A stretch of 64,000 nt of DNA from an uncultured Bacteroidales bacterium (GCA_902778625.1 CACYYM010000011.1:1-64000); one strand, 5' to 3'; counted from the first letter of the stretch, positions 35,721 to 44,918 are shown. Numbers and translations are program-made. Notes: generated from the sequence alone by a model not told the origin.

Positions 35721-36584
35721 ATGGCAAATTACTATTGCATGATAGCCGGCTTGCCGGACATCGACCTCAAGGACGCGAAGCCGGGCCTCAGCATCGAGGA
35801 GATGAGGGAGCAGTGCGAAGAAGTGCTCACCCCGCAGGACAAGAAGCTGCTCTACTACTTCTTCCTGCAATTCGACTGCGTCAACCTTGTCAAGCTCCTC
35901 AAGAATCCCGAAGCAAGCATCGACCAGTGGGGCAACCTCTCGCTCGAGCAGCTTCGCGACCTCATCACCAGTGCTAGAGAAATCAACTTCAACGTGCACC
36001 GTTACCCTGCCTTCATGAGTATCTTTGCGCGTGAATATGCTTTCAATAAGGACAAGGCAGGCTACTTCCCCGAGGACGAGATGGCTTTCCAGTTCCTTGA
36101 CTACGCTATCCAGACCTGCCCAAACCGTATGATGCGCCGTTGGTACAAGCTCAACCTCGACATCACCAACATCCTCACGGCTATGCTGGCACGCGCCCAG
36201 GGCTGGAGCGTCGGTGATTTCATCAAAGGAGAAGGCGAGGTGCAGGAGATGATACGCGAGAACAAGACTAAAGACTTCAATCTTTCCCATGAGCTCGACT
36301 ACATCCCACAGCTTATGAAGATTGTCGAGGAGACAGACCCCGTCCGCAAAGAGAAGATGATAGACGCCTTCAAATGGATATGGTTAGATGAGCGTACCTT
36401 CTTCGAACCTTTCAGCATGGAAGCCGTCTTCGCATATCTCTGCAAACTCGCGATGCAGCAACGCTGGGCGAAACTCGACGTCGAGCAGGGCAAGGAAACT
36501 TTCCAGAAGATAATCGACGACCTCCGCAGCGAGGCACAAGTCCCCGAAGAGTTCGTTGTCCCCTCTATTCAAAGACAAATATAA
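35721..36584 (+). CDS. DUF2764 protein of the V-ATPase operon (probable C-like subunit)
   Basis: 287 residues, mostly helical. The opening MANYYCMIAGLPDIDLKD and its position between E and A match the DUF2764 family found in Bacteroidales V-ATPase operons. Position and helical nature suggest it replaces subunit C/d (the socket joining the central stalk to the membrane ring); that role is an inference. It starts 11 bases after E and ends 14 bases before A. Confidence 0.85.
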   Translation: MANYYCMIAGLPDIDLKDAKPGLSIEEMREQCEEVLTPQDKKLLYYFFLQFDCVNLVKLLKNPEASIDQWGNLSLEQLRDLITSAREINFNVHRYPAFMSIFAREYAFNKDKAGYFPEDEMAFQFLDYAIQTCPNRMMRRWYKLNLDITNILTAMLARAQGWSVGDFIKGEGEVQEMIRENKTKDFNLSHELDYIPQLMKIVEETDPVRKEKMIDAFKWIWLDERTFFEPFSMEAVFAYLCKLAMQQRWAKLDVEQGKETFQKIIDDLRSEAQVPEEFVVPSIQRQI

Positions 36585-36598
36585 ACACAACATAAAAT

Positions 36599-38344
36599 AT
36601 GACAAAAGGAATTGTAAGTGGCGTAGTCTCCAATATGGTGACGCTCCGTGTCGACGGTCCCGTGCTCCAAGGCGAGATATGCTACATCACAACTGGCGGT
36701 GACCGATTGATGGCAGAGGTCATCAAGGTGCTCGGACAAGACGTTTATGTGCAGGTCTTCGAAAGCACACGTGGCCTGAAGGTCGGTGCCGAAGCAGAGT
36801 TCACAGGTCACATGCTCGAGATACAGCTCGGCCCTGGTATGCTCAGCCACAACTATGACGGACTTCAGAACGACCTCGACAAGATGGAAGGTGTCTTCCT
36901 GAAGCGTGGCGAATACACAGAAGCGCTCGATGGCGAACGACTTTGGGACTTCGAACCTCTCGTGAAGGAAGGTGACAAGGTGCAGGCAAGCGACTGGCTT
37001 GGTAAAGTCGAGGAGAACCATCAGCCCTTGAAGATAATGGCTCCCTTCCAGATGAAAGGCACTGCTGTCGTCAAGAGCATCGTGGCGAAAGGTCAGTACA
37101 AGATTCACGACACCATTGCCGTCCTGACCGACGAGCAAGGCAACGACATCAAAGTCGATATGGTGCAGCACTGGCCTGTGAAGTTTGCAATGACTAATTA
37201 TAAGGAAAAGCCGCGTCCATTCAAACTGCTTGAGACAGGCGTCCGCACCATCGACACGTTCAACCCCATCGTGGAAGGCGGCACAGGCTTCATCCCCGGA
37301 CCGTTCGGTACAGGTAAGACTGTCTTGCAGCACGCCATATCGAAGCAGGCAGAAGCAGACATCGTGATTATCGCTGCTTGCGGTGAACGTGCCAACGAGG
37401 TCGTGGAAATCTTCACTGAGTTCCCTGAACTTGTCGATCCTCACACAGGCCGTAAGCTGATGGAACGTACCATCATCATTGCCAACACCTCTAACATGCC
37501 GGTTGCTGCTCGCGAAGCTTCCGTCTATACAGCCATGACGATGGCAGAGTACTACCGCTCGATGGGACTTCGTGTTCTGCTGATGGCTGACTCCACTTCC
37601 CGTTGGGCACAGGCTCTTCGCGAGATGTCCAACCGTATGGAAGAGCTGCCTGGCCCCGACGCATTCCCAATGGACCTCGGTGCCCTCATCAGTAACTTCT
37701 ACGGTCGTGCCGGTTATGTTTACCTCAATAACGGTGAGGTTGGTTCCGTTACATTCTTGGGAACAGTGTCACCTGCAGGTGGTAACTTGAAGGAGCCAGT
37801 GACAGAGAGTACCAAGAAAGTTGCCCGTTGCTTCTATGCACTCGAGCAAGACCGTGCCGACAAGAAGCGCTATCCTGCCGTCAACCCTATTGACTCTTAC
37901 TCCAAATACCTCGAATACCCTGAGTTCGCAGAGTACATCAAGGGACACATCAACGAGGAGTGGATCCCGAAGGTGCTTGCCCTGAAGACCCGCATGCAAC
38001 GTGGTAAGGAGATTGCCGAGCAGATAAACATCCTTGGTGATGACGGCGTGCCTGTCGAGTATCATGTGACCTTCTGGAAGTCCGAGGTGATTGACTACGT
38101 CATCCTGCAGCAGGATGCCTTCGACGAGGTTGACGCTGTGACGCCACTCGCACGCCAGGAAGAGATACTCAACCTCGTTACGAAGATCTGCGACAAGGAA
38201 GACTACAAGTTCGACACCTTCCTTCAGGTCATCGATTACTTCAAGAAGCTCATCAACCTGTGCAAGCAGATGAACTACTCCCTCTATAAGAGTGAGCAGT
38301 ACTACGACTACATCAAGCAAATCGAAGAAATGATTAATGCATAA
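36599..38344 (+). CDS. atpA: V-type ATP synthase catalytic subunit A
   Basis: 581 residues, the usual size. Catalytic ATP-binding subunit: Walker A GPFGTGKT (about 236-243), Walker B region LRVLLMADSTSRWAQALREM, and the A-type non-homologous insert between the N-terminal barrel and the nucleotide domain. Couples ATP hydrolysis or synthesis to ion transport. 5 bases upstream of B, so translationally coupled. Confidence 0.97.
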   Translation: MTKGIVSGVVSNMVTLRVDGPVLQGEICYITTGGDRLMAEVIKVLGQDVYVQVFESTRGLKVGAEAEFTGHMLEIQLGPGMLSHNYDGLQNDLDKMEGVFLKRGEYTEALDGERLWDFEPLVKEGDKVQASDWLGKVEENHQPLKIMAPFQMKGTAVVKSIVAKGQYKIHDTIAVLTDEQGNDIKVDMVQHWPVKFAMTNYKEKPRPFKLLETGVRTIDTFNPIVEGGTGFIPGPFGTGKTVLQHAISKQAEADIVIIAACGERANEVVEIFTEFPELVDPHTGRKLMERTIIIANTSNMPVAAREASVYTAMTMAEYYRSMGLRVLLMADSTSRWAQALREMSNRMEELPGPDAFPMDLGALISNFYGRAGYVYLNNGEVGSVTFLGTVSPAGGNLKEPVTESTKKVARCFYALEQDRADKKRYPAVNPIDSYSKYLEYPEFAEYIKGHINEEWIPKVLALKTRMQRGKEIAEQINILGDDGVPVEYHVTFWKSEVIDYVILQQDAFDEVDAVTPLARQEEILNLVTKICDKEDYKFDTFLQVIDYFKKLINLCKQMNYSLYKSEQYYDYIKQIEEMINA

Positions 38345-38349
38345 CAGAC

Positions 38350-39672
38350 ATGGCTACAGCATTTCAGAAAGTATATACAAAGATTAGCCAGATAACGAAG
38401 GCAACCTGTTCGCTCAAGGCGAAAGGTGTCGGTTACAATGAGTTGGCAACCATCAACGGCAAGCTTGCTCAGGTGGTAAAGATAATTGGTGACGACGTAA
38501 CGCTGCAGGTCTTCGAAGGAACTGGCGGCATTCCCACCAACGCGGAAGTTGTATTCTTGGGCAAGAGCCCGTCCCTCAAGGTCAGCGACCAGCTGGCAGG
38601 ACGCTTCTTCAACGCTTACGGTCAGCCCATCGACGGCGGTCCAGAGGTTGAAGGCAAGGAGGTGGAGATTGGCGGACCCTCTGTGAACCCTGTCCGCAGA
38701 AAGCAGCCCAGCGAACTCATCGCCACAGGTATTGCAGGCATTGACCTCAACAATACGCTCGTTTCGGGCCAGAAGATTCCCTTCTTCGCTGACCCCGACC
38801 AGCCGTTCAACGAAGTGATGGCCCTCGTTGCCATGCGTGCAAAGTGCGACAAGATTATTCTTGGTGGCATGGGTATGACTAACGACGACTACTACTACTT
38901 CCGCAACACCTTCGCTAACGCTGGTGCGCTCGACCGCATCATCAGTTTCATCAACACCACCGAGGACCCTGCCGTGGAGCGACTCCTCATTCCTGATATG
39001 GCGTTGGCAGCAGCCGAGTATTTTGCTGTCGAGAAGCACGAGACCGTTCTTGTCCTGCTGACCGATATGACGTCTTATGCCGACTCTCTCTCCATCGTGA
39101 GCAACCGTATGGACCAAATCCCGTCGAAGGACTCCATGCCCGGTTCGCTCTATTCCGACTTGGCGAAGATCTACGAGAAGGCTGTGCAGTTCCCCGAGAG
39201 CGCAGGTGGTGGATCAATTACCATCATCGCTGTGACAACCTTGTCCGGTGGCGACATTACGCATGCCGTGCCCGATAACACGGGTTACATCACGGAGGGT
39301 CAGCTCTACCTGCGTCGCGACAGTGATGTGGGCAAGGTCATCGTCGATCCGTTCCGTTCGCTCAGCCGTCTGAAGCAGCTCGTCGCTGGTAAGAAGACAC
39401 GTAAGGACCACAGCCAAGTCATGAACGCAGCCATCCGACTCTATGCAGACGCGGCAAATGCCAAGACAAAGCTGGAGAACGGCTTCGACCTCACCGATTA
39501 CGACAACCGTTGCCTTGACTTTGCGAAGGATTACTCGAGCAAGCTCCTTGCCATCGACGTCAACCTCAATACAGAGGAGATGCTCGACGTAACATGGAGC
39601 CTCTTCCGCAAGTACTTCAAACTCGAAGAGGTGAACATCAAGAAGGAGTTCACCGATATTTATTGGAAATAA
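38350..39672 (+). CDS. atpB: V-type ATP synthase regulatory subunit B
   Basis: 440 residues. Non-catalytic nucleotide-binding subunit, lacking a Walker A loop. Typical segments: NPVRRKQPSELIATGIAGID, LVLLTDMTSYADSLSIVSNR and PGSLYSDLAKIYEKA. Forms the hexameric head with subunit A. In Bacteroidales operons D, I and K usually follow; here the gene is followed only by a terminator and a repeat array, so the rotor stalk and membrane subunits are not encoded nearby. The symbol follows V-type nomenclature and should not be confused with F-type atpB. Confidence 0.95.
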   Translation: MATAFQKVYTKISQITKATCSLKAKGVGYNELATINGKLAQVVKIIGDDVTLQVFEGTGGIPTNAEVVFLGKSPSLKVSDQLAGRFFNAYGQPIDGGPEVEGKEVEIGGPSVNPVRRKQPSELIATGIAGIDLNNTLVSGQKIPFFADPDQPFNEVMALVAMRAKCDKIILGGMGMTNDDYYYFRNTFANAGALDRIISFINTTEDPAVERLLIPDMALAAAEYFAVEKHETVLVLLTDMTSYADSLSIVSNRMDQIPSKDSMPGSLYSDLAKIYEKAVQFPESAGGGSITIIAVTTLSGGDITHAVPDNTGYITEGQLYLRRDSDVGKVIVDPFRSLSRLKQLVAGKKTRKDHSQVMNAAIRLYADAANAKTKLENGFDLTDYDNRCLDFAKDYSSKLLAIDVNLNTEEMLDVTWSLFRKYFKLEEVNIKKEFTDIYWK

Positions 39673-39690
39673 TAAGGTTTCAGATAAGAT

Positions 39691-39727
39691 AGCGTGCCGT
39701 GTTGTCAAACACGGCACGCTTTGTTTA
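39691..39727 (+). terminator. Terminator of the V-ATPase operon
   Basis: A 13-bp stem (AGCGTGCCGTGTT with its complement, 39691-39703 and 39708-39720) followed by TTGTTT, 18 bases after the stop. The right arm is also the first unit of the following array. Confidence 0.8.
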
Positions 39728-39853
39728 TCAACACGGCACGCCTAGTTTTTTTATGACCCACGTGATGTTTGCCAACAACACACGTGAAGTTGGCGAAGTT
39801 CACGTGTGAAGTTCGTCAACTTCACACGTGACGTTTACCGATGTCACGTGAGG
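39707..39853. repeat. 22-nt-register array with changing core (GGCACG then CACGTG)
   Basis: GGCACG starts at 39713 and 39735; CACG at 39737, 39759 and 39781; GTGA(A) at 39784, 39806 and 39828: every step is 22 bases, while the core changes from ACGGCACGC to ACACGTGA. Linkers are TTTGTTTATCAA, ATGTTTGCCAAC, AGTTGGCGAAG, AGTTCGTCAAC and CGTTTACCGATG. A last CACGTGA near 39845 is 2 bases out of register. No ORF is present. Confidence 0.85.
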
Positions 39854-39935
39854 GCTATAAAAAACAGCTCCCGCATCTCGCGACGCAGGAGTAGGGTGGC
39901 GCACCGATTTATTAACTTCTAAAACGAGAATTTCT

Positions 39936-41135
39936 TTATCTCTTGTCTTCCTTTGGCTTCATGCCTTTAAAGTAAGTTTTTTCTCCGTTAACGAAAAACT
40001 TAAGGGAAGAGAATTCCTTAGGGAAGAACAAGTTACCTTTGGTATTGAGGAGAAGGAAACAATAACCCTTTTCATCTGCTCCAATGTAAACGAAGTTCTG
40101 AATCCCATCCTTGTTCAATGTTGTTGACCTGATCATCTCCTGATCGTAACGAGGCCAATAGTTAGGGGAGTTGAAAAATGTGTTATACTTATATGCATAC
40201 GTCTGCTCGGGATGAAGGAGAACATATTTCAGGGTAGCAGCGTCAATATCCTTAAGTACCTGTTCTGCAAAGGCTTTTTGGTCAGAAGGAATGAAGAAGA
40301 GAGTGCCATTAGTCTCGCCTACTGCAAGCGCATCGAATTTATTCCCGTATGAAATGGACAAATCTATATTTGGATCTTTAACTTTCCTTGCAAAGTCTTC
40401 ATCCTGTGACCATTTAAACTTTCGCTGACTGATTCCCTTCTGACTAAGAATAGGCATGATGCTTTGCAGGTATAGATCCCAGTCGAAGCACACAGGTTCA
40501 TACTTCTTCGCGGTTGCGGGCACCAAGGATGCAGGCAGAGGCTCTACCTTTGAATATTCGATATGTCCCCACCCTTCAAAATGTTTGCCGCAAAACTTTT
40601 GATTAGTTTCGTAATTGAAGGTAATGGTCTCAGGGCCGAGTTCACGGCTATAAACCTGGCAATCCAGAAGGCTGTCATACGTAATACGATGTTCCGGTCC
40701 TCGATTCAGGCAGATGGAATAGCGGACAGTATCTATGCCCAACTGATGCTTCTCGAAATGATAACTCTCTACTGTACTGGGCAAGGTTGAGATGGAATCG
40801 AGAGCATGATGGACACAATACAGCAGACGTTCTTTTTTCTCATAATTCAACATTCCAGTCACCACCTCAGGAACTGCAGAGAGAGCGTTCCATAAAGAAT
40901 CTGTGTAATCATGTTCCCAACCGCAGACTCTTTTGGAACAAAAGTCGTTAGTTCCTGCGTTTGCGTACACGATGGTTTCTGTCTGATGCTTGCCATAATT
41001 CGCCCGAATTTTTCTGACTTGATTAGGCATGATGGCTTCCATTTTTCTGAACATGTCATCAAGTATTCCTGCATTCTGGGCAGATACATTCATCAGACTG
41101 AGTGTCAGAAACGACATAATGATAAAACGTTTCAT
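39936..41135 (-). CDS. Secreted hypothetical protein of the ECF-sigma operon
   Basis: 399 residues with a signal peptide (MKRFIIMSFLTLSLMNVSAQ). No catalytic motif or known domain was recognised; the sequence is rich in aromatic and charged residues with scattered Cys (two near 66-71, RVCGW-type). It lies 12 bases downstream of the likely anti-sigma gene, so it is probably the third gene of that operon and may be an effector or sensor partner. Function unknown. Confidence 0.75.
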   Translation of the reverse strand: MKRFIIMSFLTLSLMNVSAQNAGILDDMFRKMEAIMPNQVRKIRANYGKHQTETIVYANAGTNDFCSKRVCGWEHDYTDSLWNALSAVPEVVTGMLNYEKKERLLYCVHHALDSISTLPSTVESYHFEKHQLGIDTVRYSICLNRGPEHRITYDSLLDCQVYSRELGPETITFNYETNQKFCGKHFEGWGHIEYSKVEPLPASLVPATAKKYEPVCFDWDLYLQSIMPILSQKGISQRKFKWSQDEDFARKVKDPNIDLSISYGNKFDALAVGETNGTLFFIPSDQKAFAEQVLKDIDAATLKYVLLHPEQTYAYKYNTFFNSPNYWPRYDQEMIRSTTLNKDGIQNFVYIGADEKGYCFLLLNTKGNLFFPKEFSSLKFFVNGEKTYFKGMKPKEDKR

Positions 41136-41147
41136 ATTTTCTTTTGT

Positions 41148-41807
41148 TTAGTATTCTATATAATGTTGTTCCGTTTTAATTTGCTGATTGAGCATTGCCA
41201 CATATTGTATCACTTGCTCGCCTCGCTGACGGATTTCCTGTGCTTGGGTAGCATAAGAACTTGATAGTTCCCTCGTATTACCAAAAACATCCTGACAAAT
41301 CATTTCCACAGGAGTACCTTCAACGGTTTCTGCTTCTGCCAGTAAAGGCTCTTCTACAGGTTCTTGGATTTTGACTCTCTTTTTGAGTCTTACGGGTTGA
41401 GCAGGAGGTTGCGGAGTTTGTGGCTCCTGCTTTTCCTCTACGATAGGTTCAGGAACGAGTTGCGGACTTTCGGGTTCAATGAATTCTGCTACGACGGGCT
41501 GATCTGTTGTATTATAATGTAGGACTATCAGTAATGCAATGCTGGCTGCGATAAGGCCCCAGACTCCTCTGGACCTCCAAGACCCTCCCCAGCCCTCCCT
41601 AGGGAGGGAGTTGGCTTTTCCTTCGGTCGCCGACCTTTGGTTCTCCCCCTTTAAGGGGGAGTTAGAGAGGGTCCGTAGGCTTCCCATCACCCTTTGCTCC
41701 ATGTCGTCGGGCATCTTCATGCCTGCTGCTCGGTCGTTCTGTCGCTGCAGGGCTTGGCGGAAAAGGTTCTTCGCTTCGCTCAGGCGCAGGCGGTTGTTGT
41801 TATTCAT
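41148..41807 (-). CDS. Probable anti-sigma-like single-pass membrane protein
   Basis: 219 residues. A short cytoplasmic N-terminal part starts MNNNNRLRLSEAKNLFRQAL, one membrane helix lies near 81-98 (VWGLIAASIALLIVLHY), and the rest is a Pro/Glu-rich extracytoplasmic tail (EEKQEPQTPQPPAQPVRLKK). The start overlaps the ECF sigma gene by 8 bases, typical for a sigma/anti-sigma pair; no clear zinc anti-sigma motif was seen, so the role is inferred. About 31 residues before the helix (from LSNSPLKGENQRSATEG on) come from a 93-bp palindromic element inserted in frame. Confidence 0.65.
   Translation of the reverse strand: MNNNNRLRLSEAKNLFRQALQRQNDRAAGMKMPDDMEQRVMGSLRTLSNSPLKGENQRSATEGKANSLPREGWGGSWRSRGVWGLIAASIALLIVLHYNTTDQPVVAEFIEPESPQLVPEPIVEEKQEPQTPQPPAQPVRLKKRVKIQEPVEEPLLAEAETVEGTPVEMICQDVFGNTRELSSSYATQAQEIRQRGEQVIQYVAMLNQQIKTEQHYIEY
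41581..41673. repeat. 93-bp palindromic element inserted in frame in the anti-sigma-like gene
   Basis: Bounded by GACCCTC (41581-41587) and its complement GAGGGTC (41667-41673). It contains three internal palindromes: CCCTCCCTAGGGAGGG (41593-41608), GGTCGCCGACC (about 41625-41635) and CTCCCCCTTTAAGGGGGAG (near 41643-41661). The length of 93 is a multiple of 3, so the host frame is kept. No coding capacity of its own; resembles a MITE or Rickettsia-type palindromic element in behaviour. Confidence 0.75.
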
Positions 41808-42354
41808 GGTTCAATGTGTGTGTTAAAATGATTCTGAGTCTTTGTCGTATGCGGTGAAGCTGGCTGCTGAGGCGCGACACCTCGCGAGCTGTGACTTCGC
41901 CCGCCTGGTTGGTGATGTATGCAATCTCTTTTAGCGAGCGTCCGTCGAAGTAGAAGAGTTGCAGGAGCATCTGGTCTTCGGGTGAAAGTTGCTGTATGGC
42001 TTCGTCCAGTTGCTGTGCTGTCGTGTCTTCAGGCAGCTCGTCGGGAACGTCATCACTTATGTCAAGCGGCAGCATGACTTGTCGTTTTCGCTTCCGCAGA
42101 TGGTAGAGCGCTTCGTGATAGGCAATGCGTTGAAGCCACGTTGAGACAGATGCCTTCTGCGGGTCGTAGTCATTCAGGTGCTGGTAGGCTGCGACGAAAG
42201 TGTTCTGCACCACGTCCTCCGTGTCCTCCTGCACCCCCACGATGCGTCCGACGAACACCATGAGCGATGGGCCGTAACGCTTTACCAGCTGTGCGAACTC
42301 ACTTGTCTCGCCGCCTTGTATGCGCTCTATGATGCTGTTGTCGTTGTCTGTCAT
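41800..42354 (-). CDS. ECF-type RNA polymerase sigma factor
   Basis: 184 residues. Region 2 (about 25-95: FVGRIVGVQEDTEDVVQNTF, WLQRIAYHEALYHLRKRKRQ) and region 4 (about 125-180: LSPEDQMLLQLFYFDGRSLK, then a helix-turn-helix ending SSQLHRIRQRLR) are both present, without regions 1.1 or 3. Directs RNA polymerase to a small regulon, probably in response to envelope state. First gene of a three-gene operon with a membrane partner and a secreted protein. Confidence 0.93.
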   Translation of the reverse strand: MTDNDNSIIERIQGGETSEFAQLVKRYGPSLMVFVGRIVGVQEDTEDVVQNTFVAAYQHLNDYDPQKASVSTWLQRIAYHEALYHLRKRKRQVMLPLDISDDVPDELPEDTTAQQLDEAIQQLSPEDQMLLQLFYFDGRSLKEIAYITNQAGEVTAREVSRLSSQLHRIRQRLRIILTHTLNHE

Positions 42355-42440
42355 TTTACCTTATATAGACACAAAGAGGCAAAATGTCACGCCGAGCATG
42401 CATTTTTATTTATAAGATGAAGAATAAGAGAAGTATTGCC

Positions 42441-44774
42441 TTATCGGAGCACCTTTTTGTCTTTGCTGAAGAGCAAGCCTCGAGTGCGGTTTGTAGCAGG
42501 AAGGCCTGCAGGTGTAAAGAAGCAATCTTTGCTTTCTGCTAATGGCAGGACGATGGCGTCTTCGTTCTCTCTTTGCAATGTCAGCGTGCCGGCAGGAATG
42601 TCAGCATGTGCCTTGAAGACGTCTTCTTCGGTTTCCAAACTCCAGAAGCGCGTGCTGCTAGACGTCTCATGAAGTGTCGCTGGTGTGCCAGGGACGAGTG
42701 GCTGGCCGTTTGACGATGGGACGTAACAGACGTTGTCTCTCGTCGTTGTCTCCGGCTCGATAACAATCATTGTCCAGAACTGCAGGGAAGGCAAAGTCAG
42801 ATAAACTGTGCCGGTTGATGACGTGTATCTGAAGTCCGTCAGCTCCTGCATGGCACCACCACAATAATCAGGTGAGGCGACCCATATGCGGCGTAATCTC
42901 CCCATACCTGTCAAGCCGGTCAGCTTGATGGAAAGGTTCTCGAAACGTTGTGGCCAAGGGCGTTTCGCCTCGTTATCATGCCAGCAAAGCATGTAGTCGT
43001 CGCTAACGTCGGTCGCCGAGTCGTCGTGTGTGAAGTTGAGCAGATGGACGACTTGCCTGCCGTCCACTTCTCGGGCGAGCAGCGTCACCTGATTGGCTTG
43101 CGGCTCCCAAGTGTTGATAGTGACGTCGGAGCATGTTGCCTTGACGTTTGTCCGCTCCGTCCAATTGTCACGCAGCAGGTTCTCGTAGGCAGTGAGGAAG
43201 TCATAGTAGCGCGTCATCCAGTCCTCGAGTTGGCTATGCCACTTCATGCCCGAGTACGGGAAGTACTCCCGGCATAGCATGTGGTCGCCGCCAAGTTCGA
43301 GGTGTGAGCCGCCGAGGGCAAACATTACGGCGTCTGCCATGACGATGCCTGGCGTGTTGAAGTTCTTGCCATCGCTCGTGTAGTTCATATACGCGGCAAG
43401 CACGGTTCGGAGGTTCGGGCTGAGGCTGCAGTTTTCATCGATGACGTTCTTGATGTTCGCGAAGCGTCCTTCGCCACTCGTCAGGCTGTTGCCGGCCTGG
43501 TTTCCCCACACTTCGTTGTAAAGAAAGTCTACTTTGCCTGTCCCGGCAATCTGCGAAGCTCCCCACTGCGAGACAGCATTCATGATGAGCCGCTTTTCGG
43601 GGTGGCGGTTCTTCATGTAGTTGATGAAGGTAGCATAGCCACTTCGAAGGTCGACACTGTTGCCGTTGTAGTCATAGACATTGCCGCGCGAGCCGAGTTG
43701 ATCGATTTGGTAGCCGTCGAAGTCGAGAAAGGAATAAACCTCGTCGTTACGCTCTGCCAAGTATGCCAGCCATCCCTCATTGGCAGGATTGAGCAGGTAG
43801 ATGTCGCTCTTCCAGGAGTCGGGCAAGTCGTGCTTGTCTTTCGTAGTGTGGTTCTGGTCTTTGAAGATGAACCACTCAGCTTCTACGCCGCGTTCCTGCC
43901 AGCCGTCGAGTGCACCGAGGCAAAGGTTGTAGAAGATGCTCTTCATACCACGTTCGTGCTGCATCCTGATGTAGTTTTTGATGGCCGAGGTGTAGATGGT
44001 GCGGTTCGCGATGTCTTTGTAGGAAGTCCAGAGTCCGTCCTCGCGTGTGCCGCCAAGAGGCCAGTCGTGGCAGTAATGCCAGTCTTGGAACTGCACGCCG
44101 TTGATGTGGCAGCGGTTGAGCCACTTCATTTCCGATTTCGTCTTGCTCAGTGTCTTGTCGCTGCCGAAGGTGGCAACGAAGCCGTAGCGCGGGAAGCGTG
44201 TCCAGTCGCTGCTGACGTCGATGCCAATAGTGGCGCAGATGTTGTCACAGTCTTCTTCGCTTCGATAGACCTCAACCATGTAGCCCCGGAAGTCCTCGGG
44301 CGGTGCTATCCACGTCCAGCTGCGAGAAGAGAGCAACGTGTCGGCAATGACGTCGCCAAGATAGCGGTAGCGGACGCGCATGCCTGTCGTTGCAGTTGTG
44401 GAAAGGGTCAGTGTTACGGTGTCTCCAGGGCAGTAGCTGCATTTGTCGGTCTCGATGCTGTAGCGCAGTTTGGGCTGCTTCGTGTTTGCTCCCGACGCGA
44501 GAACAGGTGCGATGGGATGCGTCTCGATTGCCTTCTTGTAGGGTTTGCTGTGCAAAGCGAAAGTGCCAGACGCGAGTGTGAGCAAGCCGCTATAAGTGCC
44601 AGCATCGGGTGCGTCTTCGTGGAGCGAGAAGTCATTCTTGTCGTCGAACGTAGTGCTGACAGCAGTGCCAACAGGGTAGAGGCAGTGCGGATAGATGGGC
44701 GTTTCGGACTGGCTTGCTGCGTGCCGTGGTATTGCAAACAGCATGACAAGAAAAGAAAAAGGCAGTCGATTCAT
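42441..44774 (-). CDS. GH66 dextranase-like glycosidase
   Basis: 777 residues with a signal peptide (to about 22). An Ig-like domain (about 103-190) precedes a GH66-type barrel: HINGVQFQDWHYCHDWPLGG, GMKSIFYNLCLGALDGW, then FDGYQIDQLGSRGNVYDYNG with probable nucleophile Asp358, and FLYNEVWGNQ with probable acid/base Glu421, matching the GH66 catalytic pair spacing. A beta-sandwich end follows. GH66 enzymes cut alpha-1,6-glucan (dextran), some forming cyclo-isomalto-oligosaccharides; exact specificity is unproven. It has its own TATCTTTG promoter and no close operon partner. Confidence 0.88.
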   Translation of the reverse strand: MNRLPFSFLVMLFAIPRHAASQSETPIYPHCLYPVGTAVSTTFDDKNDFSLHEDAPDAGTYSGLLTLASGTFALHSKPYKKAIETHPIAPVLASGANTKQPKLRYSIETDKCSYCPGDTVTLTLSTTATTGMRVRYRYLGDVIADTLLSSRSWTWIAPPEDFRGYMVEVYRSEEDCDNICATIGIDVSSDWTRFPRYGFVATFGSDKTLSKTKSEMKWLNRCHINGVQFQDWHYCHDWPLGGTREDGLWTSYKDIANRTIYTSAIKNYIRMQHERGMKSIFYNLCLGALDGWQERGVEAEWFIFKDQNHTTKDKHDLPDSWKSDIYLLNPANEGWLAYLAERNDEVYSFLDFDGYQIDQLGSRGNVYDYNGNSVDLRSGYATFINYMKNRHPEKRLIMNAVSQWGASQIAGTGKVDFLYNEVWGNQAGNSLTSGEGRFANIKNVIDENCSLSPNLRTVLAAYMNYTSDGKNFNTPGIVMADAVMFALGGSHLELGGDHMLCREYFPYSGMKWHSQLEDWMTRYYDFLTAYENLLRDNWTERTNVKATCSDVTINTWEPQANQVTLLAREVDGRQVVHLLNFTHDDSATDVSDDYMLCWHDNEAKRPWPQRFENLSIKLTGLTGMGRLRRIWVASPDYCGGAMQELTDFRYTSSTGTVYLTLPSLQFWTMIVIEPETTTRDNVCYVPSSNGQPLVPGTPATLHETSSSTRFWSLETEEDVFKAHADIPAGTLTLQRENEDAIVLPLAESKDCFFTPAGLPATNRTRGLLFSKDKKVLR

Positions 44775-44807
44775 ACAATATTATATTATATAATGTGTAT
44801 TCTCTTG

Positions 44808-44815
44808 CAAAGATA
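44808..44815 (-). promoter_or_regulatory. -7 element of the GH66 gene
   Basis: TATCTTTG on the minus strand, 33 bases upstream of the start at 44774. Confidence 0.55.
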
Positions 44816-44867
44816 GGCTTTTTTTGATTAAGAGCGGAGCGCGGAGGCAAACTTTCTGCTTTCTTTC

Positions 44868-44898
44868 TTGTTTTGTAAGCAAAAACGCACTATCTTTG
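44868..44898 (+). promoter_or_regulatory. Promoter of the PH-domain/acyltransferase pair
   Basis: TTG (44868-44870), 20-base spacer, TATCTTTG (44891-44898). It shows that the ATG at 44919 is the start and that the upstream in-frame ATG at 44868 is not. Confidence 0.65.
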
Positions 44899-44918
44899 CA
44901 AAAGAAATACGTAAAACT

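Noticed and set aside
39707..39853. CRISPR array
   Set aside because: Although repeats are evenly spaced, there are no conserved repeats separated by unique spacers, the unit of 22 bases is too short, and no cas gene is present.
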